Shown here: positions 1-6,332 of the stretch, one piece after another
How positions within the stretch are numbered: the stretch's first letter is position 1
How the letters are laid out: each line of letters begins with the position of its first letter
DNA from: an uncultured Clostridia bacterium
Lineage (GTDB): Bacteria > Bacillota > Clostridia > Christensenellales > CAG-138
Length of the DNA stretch: 9,128 bases
Assembly: GCA_937913075.1 (NCBI GenBank)
Contig: CALEPU010000272.1
Span: 1 to 9,128, forward strand
Direction of reading: 5' to 3'
Notes under the pieces: model-generated
Database searches by the model: none
Seen by the model: only the letters and a program-made list of their open reading frames with translations
Told to the model about the DNA's origin: nothing
Program-made: the position numbers and the translations under genes

Positions 1-2
1 CG

Positions 3-1622
3 GGCGCTGCTGTCGGCGCAGCCGCAGGCGCCTTTGCCAAGGCCGAGAGCAGCGCAAGGAACGCTGCTTCCGAGGTACGCCGCAAGGCAGTTGATATCGA
101 GACCGATATCGACGGTGAGCTCGATGAGCTTGAGGATGATTTTGACGACTTCGACGATGAGTTCGGGGATGAGTTCGACAACTCCAAGGCAAAGGCCTCG
201 CCTCTCGCCTTCCTCGATCGCTTCAAAAAGTCCAAGCGCGTCAAGAATTATGACGACGATTTCGAGGATGAAGACTTTGAGGACGAGGATGATTTGGACG
301 ATCTGGACGACTATGACGACGGCTTCGAGGTCGGCAGCTCCAAGCGCGGCAGAGGCGTCGGTCCGCGCGATTTGCGTCCCGTCATTAGGATAGTCGGCAT
401 AATAGCCGCACTCGCCGCACTTGCCGCTGTGATATGGCTTGTCGCACGCTCTGCGAAGAACTGCGCCGGCAAGAAGACCTACGATCCGCCCATGATTGAG
501 CAGGCTATGGACGAGGAGGATACCTATTACATAACCGTCTACGGCGCCGAGGGCACCGAGCTCGTTTACGAGGCGACCGACGGCAACAGGACTCCCGCTA
601 CGATCTACAAGAGCGGCTCCGTTAAATTCGTAGTGCCCCTTGTGGCGCTGCTGCCCGGCGAGCCCGTCGAGGGCGAGACTTACAACGCGGTCCCGCGCAT
701 CTACACCGTCAATTCCGACGGCACCGAGACGCCCATCGCCATCGACCCGATACCCCTGAGCATACCCTCTCTCGGGCTTACCTTTGACAACGAGAGCGAC
801 GTTATAGAAACCGATAACGGCAAGGTCGTGATAAGCGGCCGCATAGGCTACGTCGGGGCCGAGCTCACGATAGACGGCGAGCCCGTTGAGATAGCTGCGG
901 ACGGCTGCTTCAGCCGCGAGCTCAAATTTGAAGAGACAGGTACTTTCTCCGTGCCGGTTGAGGCAAAGCTGCCCAACTATCAGATCGCAAGGCGCACCTT
1001 CACCGTTAACGTAAACGAGCCCTCCATCTCCGGCCCGGAGGGAGCTATACAAATGCCATGGGATTACGGCGACGATACCTTCAAGCAGCGCGTGGTATAC
1101 GGCATAGATACTTTGGCGGTTCGCGGCAAGGTGCCCGAGGGCTCCACGGTCTCGGTCGCGACCGAGTCCACCAACGCAAAGCTCACCACCGCGACCGTTG
1201 ACGATGACGGCACCTTCCGCTTCAACGTGACTATGGCGATGCCGGGCGATTATACCATCACCGTCACCTGCATCACCGCCGACGGGCAAACCTACGAGCG
1301 CGATATCCATGTACAGCGCCAGCCGGATTATACCCCTTATATCACCAACGCATGGGCTGCCGATTACAGCGCTTTCAGCTACGGCTCAAGCCAGCAGTAC
1401 AAGATCACCGGCAAGGTCACCAAGATACTGCACGAGGGTGATTATTACCTTGCCGAGTTCGAGATGAGCGATGGGCATACCGTCATTTTGGAGTACCACA
1501 ACCATTACGGCAGCGCAGGCGAGATCACGGTCGGCAAGACCTACAACAACATCTACGGCAGGTCGAAGGGCTTTGATGACGACGGCAACATCGTGTTCTA
1601 TGTCTGGTTCATAAACGACTGA
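3..1622 (+). CDS. Partial single-pass membrane protein with acidic cytoplasmic blocks and extracellular Ig-like/OB-like domains (5' end missing)
   Basis: The frame is open from the left window edge to TGA at 1620-1622, giving 539 visible residues; the true start lies outside. A TTG at 294 is an internal Leu codon, not a start. Residues 1-30 are Ala-rich. Two acidic blocks follow: residues 31-59 (18 of 29 Asp/Glu) and 84-109 (19 of 26), separated by a Lys/Arg-rich stretch. After a basic segment comes one hydrophobic helix (about 130-148). By the positive-inside rule the acidic part should be cytoplasmic and the rest extracellular. The outer part is beta-rich: about 174-252, two Ig-like segments (about 262-338 and 360-438, each with a V-x-G...DG-x-F pattern), and an OB-like C-terminus (about 463-539). 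No catalytic motif is visible. Many such Clostridial proteins begin with a zinc ribbon, but that end is not in view. Function unknown; a cell-surface or envelope-sensing role is only a guess. Confidence 0.85.
   Translation, partial: GAAVGAAAGAFAKAESSARNAASEVRRKAVDIETDIDGELDELEDDFDDFDDEFGDEFDNSKAKASPLAFLDRFKKSKRVKNYDDDFEDEDFEDEDDLDDLDDYDDGFEVGSSKRGRGVGPRDLRPVIRIVGIIAALAALAAVIWLVARSAKNCAGKKTYDPPMIEQAMDEEDTYYITVYGAEGTELVYEATDGNRTPATIYKSGSVKFVVPLVALLPGEPVEGETYNAVPRIYTVNSDGTETPIAIDPIPLSIPSLGLTFDNESDVIETDNGKVVISGRIGYVGAELTIDGEPVEIAADGCFSRELKFEETGTFSVPVEAKLPNYQIARRTFTVNVNEPSISGPEGAIQMPWDYGDDTFKQRVVYGIDTLAVRGKVPEGSTVSVATESTNAKLTTATVDDDGTFRFNVTMAMPGDYTITVTCITADGQTYERDIHVQRQPDYTPYITNAWAADYSAFSYGSSQQYKITGKVTKILHEGDYYLAEFEMSDGHTVILEYHNHYGSAGEITVGKTYNNIYGRSKGFDDDGNIVFYVWFIND
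390..446 (+). other. Transmembrane segment of the acidic/Ig-like membrane protein
   Basis: About 19 uncharged residues rich in Ile, Ala, Leu and Val (visible residues 130-148). Several Arg/Lys residues flank the N-terminal side and Arg/Lys also follow. There is no signal-peptide cleavage motif, and more than 125 residues precede it, so it is an internal anchor rather than a secretion signal. Confidence 0.8.
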
Positions 1623-1638
1623 TAAGAATAAGAACAAA

Positions 1639-1662
1639 GGACCGCGGTTTTTGCCGCGGTCC
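1639..1662 (+). terminator. Perfect GC-rich hairpin between two plus-strand genes (terminator or attenuator candidate)
   Basis: GGACCGCGG (1639-1647) pairs exactly with CCGCGGTCC (1654-1662) around a six-base TTTTTG loop, 16 bases after the upstream stop codon. The tail is GTTTATAA, so the U-tract is weak, and the downstream ribosome-binding site starts about 7 bases later. It may be a leaky terminator, an attenuator or an mRNA 3'-end stabiliser. No promoter is evident between it and the next gene. Confidence 0.6.
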
Positions 1663-1668
1663 GTTTAT

Positions 1669-1675
1669 AAGGAGG
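1669..1675 (+). promoter_or_regulatory. Ribosome-binding site that sets the start of the zinc-ribbon gene
   Basis: AAGGAGG lies 8 bases before the ATG at 1684. It rules out the in-frame TTG at 1651, which lies inside the hairpin loop and has no ribosome-binding site. Confidence 0.8.
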
Positions 1676-1683
1676 AACAACCT

Positions 1684-2085
1684 ATGCCAAGATACCGTGT
1701 TAAATGTCCCGCCTGCGGTGAGGCGGTAAATCTGCCGGGCAGCGGTCCGTGCCCCAAATGCGGCGCACAGATCAGCTGTGAAAGCCCCGCAAGGATCAGG
1801 CTCTACCGAATGGGCAATTTCGTCGGCGTTGCCAACGGATTCGGCATCTACATAAACGAACAGCCTTACGGTTATATAGGCAATAAGGAGACGCTCACAT
1901 TCCCGCTTCCCTATGGCAGCTACAAAATGCACATCGTCTGCGGCATGAACCGCAAATGCAACGATCCCGTAATAGAACTTACCCCGCAGGATAACGACGT
2001 TTGCTTAAAGGTGCATATCAAGATGGGGCTTATACAAAACTCCTTCATAATCGAAAGAGCCGACCCCTCTACTATGCCCGAATGA
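1684..2085 (+). CDS. Small zinc-ribbon protein with C-terminal beta-rich (PEGA/DUF2846-like) domain
   Basis: 133 residues. The N-terminus is a zinc ribbon with two CPxCG knuckles (Cys8/Cys11 and Cys23/Cys26), expected to bind one zinc structurally. Residues about 35-125 alternate hydrophobic and polar residues. They include an YINEQPYGYIG segment followed by a PYGSYKMHIV segment, which resembles PEGA/DUF2846-type beta domains (a 'peptide carrier' strand pattern, then a Gly-aromatic turn). I recognise the pattern but cannot confirm the family. There is no signal peptide or membrane helix, so the protein should be cytoplasmic unless attached to a partner. It lies downstream of, and co-oriented with, the acidic membrane protein, separated by a hairpin; joint transcription by read-through is plausible. 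The start is the ATG with an AAGGAGG site. Function unknown. Confidence 0.85.
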   Translation: MPRYRVKCPACGEAVNLPGSGPCPKCGAQISCESPARIRLYRMGNFVGVANGFGIYINEQPYGYIGNKETLTFPLPYGSYKMHIVCGMNRKCNDPVIELTPQDNDVCLKVHIKMGLIQNSFIIERADPSTMPE

Positions 2086-2101
2086 GCCCTATAAAGCAAT
2101 T

Positions 2102-2131
2102 AAAACAGCGCCCCGCACGGAGCGCTGTTTT
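2102..2131. terminator. Bidirectional intrinsic terminator between convergent genes
   Basis: AAAACAGCGC (2102-2111) and GCGCTGTTTT (2122-2131) form a perfect 10-bp inverted repeat with a 10-base loop. The T-run follows the GC stem in both orientations, so it can end transcription from the plus-strand zinc-ribbon gene (stop 2085) and from the minus-strand lipoprotein gene (stop 2153). Confidence 0.9.
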
Positions 2132-2152
2132 GCATTACCGGAATAAATCCGC

Positions 2153-2872
2153 TTACTCGGCGGCAGTCACGGAGGTGATGTGGGGGTTGACGCCCTCATA
2201 CCAATAGAGGAAGCCCTCCATGTCGATAACGTCGCCGATTTTGAGCGCCTTTACAGCGGCATAAACGTCGGTGGTACTGTCGCAGAGATAGCTCTCAACG
2301 GTAAAGGTGTAAACGTCTTCGCCAAGCTGAACCTTGAAGTAAAGGTCGCTGCCGTCCTCGCCGGAGCCGTCCCAGTTGTAGAGGAAGGGGACGTCGTTGC
2401 CGTTCTCGTCCTGACCGGCGGCGACGACCGTCATGCCCTTGAAGCTGACAAACTCGTTCTGGTGCTTGATGAGATCGTCGGTGCCGAGAAGATCGGTCAC
2501 GTCAAACGCGGTCGCAGTGTAGCTGCCCTTGATGATCTCATAGGTGGCGTCGATGATCTCGACCTCGCCGGACCACTCGGACTTGTAGCCGCTGACCCTG
2601 ATCTTGGTGCCGGGTACGAGCTTGGCATACTCCTCCTCGGAGCAGGGCATGTTGTAAATGAAGTAAGCGCCGTCCTCAGCCTGGGTGTAGAAGGTGGCCT
2701 TGTTGTCCCACCAGCTCTGCTTGGCCTGAACGTAGGTCTCGACGACTACGGGAGTATCGAGGTCGGCGGCCTCATACTCGGCATGAGTCATAACACCGCT
2801 CTTCTTCGTGCAGCCGGCAAAGCAGGCGGCGACGGCGACGATCGCGAGAATGATCGCTAAAAACCTTTTCAT
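2153..2872 (-). CDS. Secreted lipoprotein with two OB-fold-like segments
   Basis: 239 residues. A short basic N-terminus and hydrophobic stretch end in a lipobox (FAG-Cys21), so the mature protein should be lipid-anchored on the outer face of the membrane. The mature part looks like two related beta-barrel segments, about 41-113 and 121-237. Each has an opening strand, a central acidic loop and a closing 'GD/GT-x-I-x-(V/M)-x-G' strand, as in OB folds. No catalytic motif is visible. The ATG has a GGAGGA site and its own TATAAT promoter. It sits 87 bases downstream of the importer's solute-binding protein but has a separate promoter. Codon use is unusually selective: of 13 Ile codons, 11 are ATC, 2 ATT and none ATA, whereas the neighbouring genes use ATA freely. 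This hints at high expression or a different origin. Function unknown; membership of a recurrent Clostridial lipoprotein family is my recollection, not verified. Confidence 0.9.
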   Translation of the reverse strand: MKRFLAIILAIVAVAACFAGCTKKSGVMTHAEYEAADLDTPVVVETYVQAKQSWWDNKATFYTQAEDGAYFIYNMPCSEEEYAKLVPGTKIRVSGYKSEWSGEVEIIDATYEIIKGSYTATAFDVTDLLGTDDLIKHQNEFVSFKGMTVVAAGQDENGNDVPFLYNWDGSGEDGSDLYFKVQLGEDVYTFTVESYLCDSTTDVYAAVKALKIGDVIDMEGFLYWYEGVNPHITSVTAAE

Positions 2873-2898
2873 GTTTGTTCCTCCGAAAAATAATAGGC

Positions 2899-2915
2899 TC
2901 GTTCAAAACGAACGA
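2899..2915. repeat. Inverted repeat at the predicted transcription start of the lipoprotein gene
   Basis: TCGTTC (2899-2904) and GAACGA (2910-2915) are perfect inverted repeats around AAAAC. They begin about six bases downstream of the -10 box on the minus strand. This could be an operator or a 5'-end mRNA hairpin. A weak T-rich stretch follows on the minus strand, so it could also help end the upstream operon. Confidence 0.45.
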
Positions 2916-2920
2916 TACCT

Positions 2921-2948
2921 ATTATACATTATTTTCCAAACAAATCAA
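2921..2948 (-). promoter_or_regulatory. Promoter of the lipoprotein gene
   Basis: On the minus strand, TTGATT (-35, 2943-2948), a 16-base spacer and a perfect TATAAT (-10, 2921-2926), about 48 bases upstream of the ATG. A typical vegetative sigma-factor promoter. It starts just after the stop codon of the solute-binding protein (2960-2962). Confidence 0.75.
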
Positions 2949-2959
2949 GAGCTTGAAAT

Positions 2960-4549
2960 TTATATTTTCTTTTTGAGCCTGCGGACTATCTGCACAGTGC
3001 CGAGCGCAGCCCAGCATACGGCTATGCTCAACAGCAAAAGCTTTGAGGTAAGCGGCAGCGGCCCAAGCTCCTTTGCCTGCCGCCCGCTGCCGAGGGAATT
3101 CAGCCTGTAAAGCGAGGAGGTGTCCTTGTAGAGCTTTGTTATGTAGGCGTCGTCAACCTTCTCCTTCCTGCGGACGGACTTGACGGTGCTCTCGATAAGC
3201 TGACCGGCGGCGTCGCGCAGCGAGGCGGAGCCGTTGAACACAGGCGTGATGAAGGTGTCGCCCGTGTGCTCCAACAGAAGCTCCGAGGCTAAGATCTTAA
3301 CGGAATAATGCTCGTCGCCGTCAGCGCCGCAGGCGGCAAGATAGCTCTCATAAGCCTCGTCCTGCCTTGCCTTTTGGGTGACCGGCACGTAGCCCTCGGT
3401 CTTGGCATAGGCTATTTGCACGTCATTTGTCAGAAGGTATTGAGCAAACAGCCACGAAGCCAGCACCTGCTGGGGATCGTCCTTGTTGAAAACGCAGACG
3501 GAGGGTCCCTGCGATATCATTGCCGGATGCTCCGTATCGTACTGGGGAATGGGGCGTACCTCGATATCGAAGTCCACAAATTTATCGGGCGAGATATCGG
3601 AGAGGGGCGCCTCAGGGCCCATCCAGGTCGCGCCCGCCGTCGAGTCTATTGCGAATACGCACTGTCCCGCGTTTAGGAAGTTTGCGGGATAGCTTGATAT
3701 TTTGAAGGTGGAGAACGCTCCCTTTTCGGTATGACCTGCTATTTCCTGCAAAAGCTCGCCCGTAGTATCGTTGAATAAAAGCACCTCGCCCTCAGGCGTG
3801 GAGTAGCCCGCTCCCTTCTGTTTTAGGAGCTGTATCATCATGTTGTCGGTGGATTTGTAGATGAAGGGTATCATCACACGCTGACCGTTGAGCGTATAAA
3901 CTCCGTCGGCGTCCTTCCCCGCCGCCGCCTCGGATACCTCCCATATAAAATCCCAGGTGAGCATATCGGGCACTTCGTATCCAAGCGCCTCAACGTAGGT
4001 GCGGTTGATATAGCAGGCCTCGGTGGAGCGCATATAGGGTATGGCGTAATAATGTCCGCTTATGGTGCACTCATCCATAAACTCGGGTATCATTTCATCG
4101 AACGTGGGGGAGTCGAATTTCAGCGCGCTCCCGCCCAAGCCGTAGCGCTCGTCGGAGAAAAGATCGTCGAGCGGCGCGACCACGTTGTTGCCCGTAAGGT
4201 ACGTTGCGATATGATCGGGATACGTGATGCAAACGTCGGGCGTGGTGCCGGTGGCGATGTTCGTTATCACGTCGTTGTAGATCTTGCCGTAGTCGGTATA
4301 GAGGCGCAGCTTGACGTTTATATTGGGATACAGCGCCTCAAAATCGGCAATCGCTTTCTCGTAGATGCGGGTCTGGTTTTTGTTGGTGTCGTTCTTAGCC
4401 CAGAAGACTACCTCGTAGCTGCGGCTCTCGTCAAACTCCTCGGGCGTTTTAAACTCCGCAGTGCCGCGCCTGCCGTGACAGCCCGAAAAAGCGAAAAGCG
4501 TTATTATGAATATAAGCGCGAGCGCGATAACGGTCCTTGCAGCTCTCAT
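2960..4549 (-). CDS. Solute-binding lipoprotein of a carbohydrate-type ABC importer (family 1), with extra C-terminal membrane helix
   Basis: 529 residues. The N-terminal signal ends in a lipobox (FSG-Cys24). Residues about 45-450 fit family 1 extracellular solute-binding proteins (MalE/UgpB type). Evidence is the EVVFWA opening strand, the segment beginning with ALYPNINVKL, the GTTPDVCI segment, the GHYYAIPYM segment, the 'TWDFIWEV' region and a late segment starting PSVCVFNKDD. It should capture the substrate outside the cell and deliver it to the two permeases encoded upstream. Unusually, residues about 504-522 form a hydrophobic helix followed by RRLKKK, which would place the C-terminus in the cytoplasm and anchor the protein twice. 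The family is usually 400-450 residues; this one is longer because of the linker and helix. The ATG overlaps the TGA of the permease gene (ATGA), and an AGGAGG site lies inside that gene. Substrate not determinable. Confidence 0.93.
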   Translation of the reverse strand: MRAARTVIALALIFIITLFAFSGCHGRRGTAEFKTPEEFDESRSYEVVFWAKNDTNKNQTRIYEKAIADFEALYPNINVKLRLYTDYGKIYNDVITNIATGTTPDVCITYPDHIATYLTGNNVVAPLDDLFSDERYGLGGSALKFDSPTFDEMIPEFMDECTISGHYYAIPYMRSTEACYINRTYVEALGYEVPDMLTWDFIWEVSEAAAGKDADGVYTLNGQRVMIPFIYKSTDNMMIQLLKQKGAGYSTPEGEVLLFNDTTGELLQEIAGHTEKGAFSTFKISSYPANFLNAGQCVFAIDSTAGATWMGPEAPLSDISPDKFVDFDIEVRPIPQYDTEHPAMISQGPSVCVFNKDDPQQVLASWLFAQYLLTNDVQIAYAKTEGYVPVTQKARQDEAYESYLAACGADGDEHYSVKILASELLLEHTGDTFITPVFNGSASLRDAAGQLIESTVKSVRRKEKVDDAYITKLYKDTSSLYRLNSLGSGRQAKELGPLPLTSKLLLLSIAVCWAALGTVQIVRRLKKKI

Positions 4550-5424
4550 CCCTTGGTTCCTCCTCTCGATACGCCCTCCATTATCCGCTTGCGGAATATC
4601 AGGAACAGCACTATCAAAGGCACCGATATCACGACGACCGCCGCCATCATGGCGGGTATGTTCTCCCTGCCGAAGCCGTTTTCCCGTATCTCCTGTATGC
4701 CGTTTGATACAAGGAAGTAGGCCTCGTTATCGGTGATGAGGCGCGGCCATACGTATGAGTTCCAGCATTCGATGACCTTCAATATGGTTACGGTCACGAG
4801 CGTCGGGCGGCATATCGGCATCATTACTTTGGTCAGGTACTTGAAGTCGGAAGTGCCGTCCACCTTAGCCGCCTTGTAGAGCTCGTCCGGTATCTGCTCG
4901 AAGTTTTCCTTCAAAAGGTATATGTAGAACACCGAAGTTACCGACGGCAGTATGAGACCGGTAAAGGTATTGCGAAGCCCGAGGTTGGTTATCGTCTGGA
5001 AGTTGGTGATTATCACGAGCTCATTAGGTATCATCATCAGCGCGAGGAACAGCGTGAAAACGAGGTTCTTGCCGCGGAACTCCAATCGCGAAAAGGCAAA
5101 TGCCGCAAGCACCGTTACAGCGAGCATTATTGCCGTGGTGACCACGGTGAACAGCAATGTGTTGCCGAAATACCTCCCAAGCGATACCGCGGTAAAGGCG
5201 TCGGCATAGTTTTGCAGGGTCGGGTTCTCGGCTATGAACTTAGGTATGTACTCCGAGTTGTATGAGCTGTAACTCTTAAACGAGGTGAGTATCATCCAAT
5301 AAAATGGGAACAGCACGAGAAAAGCCCAAATGCCGAGCAGCAGATATGTTGCCGCCCGCAGCAGCGTGCGCCGCACCTTGGCTCTTTGCTCGATCCTCTC
5401 AAAATCCCTTTTTCGGTCTTTCAT
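4546..5424 (-). CDS. ABC importer permease, MalG/UgpE type
   Basis: 292 residues from the chosen ATG. Six hydrophobic segments are visible (about 28-49, 90-111, 121-142, 154-171, 207-226, 259-277). Between the fourth and fifth is the EAA loop (about 181-203: ELYKAAKVDG, ending in P), which docks on the ATPase. This is the inner-membrane subunit that, with the MalF-like partner, forms the translocation path. The reading frame also offers a TTG at 5445, overlapping the partner's stop (TTGA), but the ATG at 5424 has a GGAAGGGGGG ribosome-binding site 8 bases before it and is preferred. The stop overlaps the start of the solute-binding protein by 4 bases, so translation is probably coupled. Length and topology are normal for the family. 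Confidence 0.93.
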   Translation of the reverse strand: MKDRKRDFERIEQRAKVRRTLLRAATYLLLGIWAFLVLFPFYWMILTSFKSYSSYNSEYIPKFIAENPTLQNYADAFTAVSLGRYFGNTLLFTVVTTAIMLAVTVLAAFAFSRLEFRGKNLVFTLFLALMMIPNELVIITNFQTITNLGLRNTFTGLILPSVTSVFYIYLLKENFEQIPDELYKAAKVDGTSDFKYLTKVMMPICRPTLVTVTILKVIECWNSYVWPRLITDNEAYFLVSNGIQEIRENGFGRENIPAMMAAVVVISVPLIVLFLIFRKRIMEGVSRGGTKG

Positions 5425-5431
5425 TAAAGCG

Positions 5432-5441
5432 CCCCCCTTCC
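5432..5441 (-). promoter_or_regulatory. Ribosome-binding site that sets the start of the MalG-type permease
   Basis: GGAAGGGGGG on the minus strand, 8 bases or slightly less from the ATG at 5424. It supports that ATG over the in-frame TTG at 5445, for which the site would lie downstream of the start. Confidence 0.65.
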
Positions 5442-6332
5442 TCAATACTGTACGTGTCTGCGGCTGACTGTGAGATTGATGCAGGTTATGGTCAGCACCA
5501 CGGCAAACAGTATCAGCGCCGCCGCCGATGCGTAGGAGGGATACCAGCCGCTGCCACCGTAAAGCATATCGTAAACGTAGCCGACTATCGTGTTCATCTG
5601 CGCTGCGTTGAGGTCGGTGCCGAAGAGCGCGACCGCGTCGCTGTAAGCCTTAAATGCGCCTATGAAGCCCGTGATTATCAAGTAAAACAGCATGGGCGAT
5701 ATCATCGGCAGGGTGATCTTGGTAAAAATCCTGAACTTCGATGCGCCGTCCACCTTAGCGGCGTTGTAGTAATCCTGCTTGACAGAGGCAAGCGCGCTCG
5801 TCAAAATGAGGATCTTGAAGGGAAGCACTATCCAAATGGTGTAGAAGCACAGCACGAACATCTTTGCCCAGTAAGGTCCGTCGATAAAATCGACCGAGCT
5901 TCCGCCGAAAACATTGATCAAAAGGTTTATCAGTCCCTCGGAGTATTCGGTCTTTTTAAACAGTATCATGAACACAAGACCGACGGCGAGGGTGTTGGTG
6001 ACATAGGGCAAAAAGTAGATCGTTTGAAAAAGATTTCGCAGCGCCTTTATCGAGTTGAGCGCAAGCGATATCAAAAGCGCGAACCCCGTCGAGAGCGGCA
6101 CTGTGATTATCACGAGTATGAAGGTGTTTTTGACCGCCTGCAAAAAATACGGGTCGTGCAGCACAAAGCTGTAATTGTAAAGCCCCACTCCCGAAAAGGT
6201 CTGCGAGGCGGAGTTGTAACCCTCTTCAAGGGAGTAAACGAGCACGTCCACGAGGGGGTACACCATGAAGAGCCCGAGGAAGAGTACGGAGGGCAGAAGA
6301 TACAGCCACGCCTTTGCGTTGTTCTTATACAT
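5442..6332 (-). CDS. ABC importer permease, MalF/UgpA type
   Basis: 296 residues. The N-terminus (KAWLYLLPSVLFLGLFMVYP) is characteristic of sugar-importer permeases that lack the extra periplasmic domain of E. coli MalF. Six membrane segments can be drawn. The EAA loop lies at about 188-210 (YYNAAKVDGASKF, ending in LPM) and shares the AAKVDG core with the partner permease. It pairs with the MalG-type subunit and couples to the ATPase encoded just upstream. The ATG overlaps the last 8 bases of the ATPase gene, and a GGGGGAGGG stretch provides the ribosome-binding site. Its stop lies 17 bases before the next gene's ATG. Nothing odd is seen. Confidence 0.93.
   Translation of the reverse strand: MYKNNAKAWLYLLPSVLFLGLFMVYPLVDVLVYSLEEGYNSASQTFSGVGLYNYSFVLHDPYFLQAVKNTFILVIITVPLSTGFALLISLALNSIKALRNLFQTIYFLPYVTNTLAVGLVFMILFKKTEYSEGLINLLINVFGGSSVDFIDGPYWAKMFVLCFYTIWIVLPFKILILTSALASVKQDYYNAAKVDGASKFRIFTKITLPMISPMLFYLIITGFIGAFKAYSDAVALFGTDLNAAQMNTIVGYVYDMLYGGSGWYPSYASAAALILFAVVLTITCINLTVSRRHVQY

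Noticed and set aside
34..393. A 119-codon open frame overlapping the acidic region in another frame
   Set aside because: The product is a repetitive Ser/Arg/Thr/Met string caused by the GAC/GAT/GAG repeats read out of frame. The continuous in-frame coding sequence with membrane helix and domains explains the region.
2180..2860. A 226-codon open frame antisense to the lipoprotein gene
   Set aside because: It mirrors the lipoprotein gene almost end to end. Its Val/Gly/Leu/Asp-rich product is a by-product of that gene's strong codon bias, and the lipoprotein has a signal peptide, promoter and ribosome-binding site.
2942..2962. Imperfect palindrome around CAAGAGCTTG after the solute-binding protein gene as a possible terminator
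   Set aside because: The stem is short and AT-rich with a two-base loop and no following T-run. It overlaps the -35 box of the next promoter and does not qualify as an intrinsic terminator.
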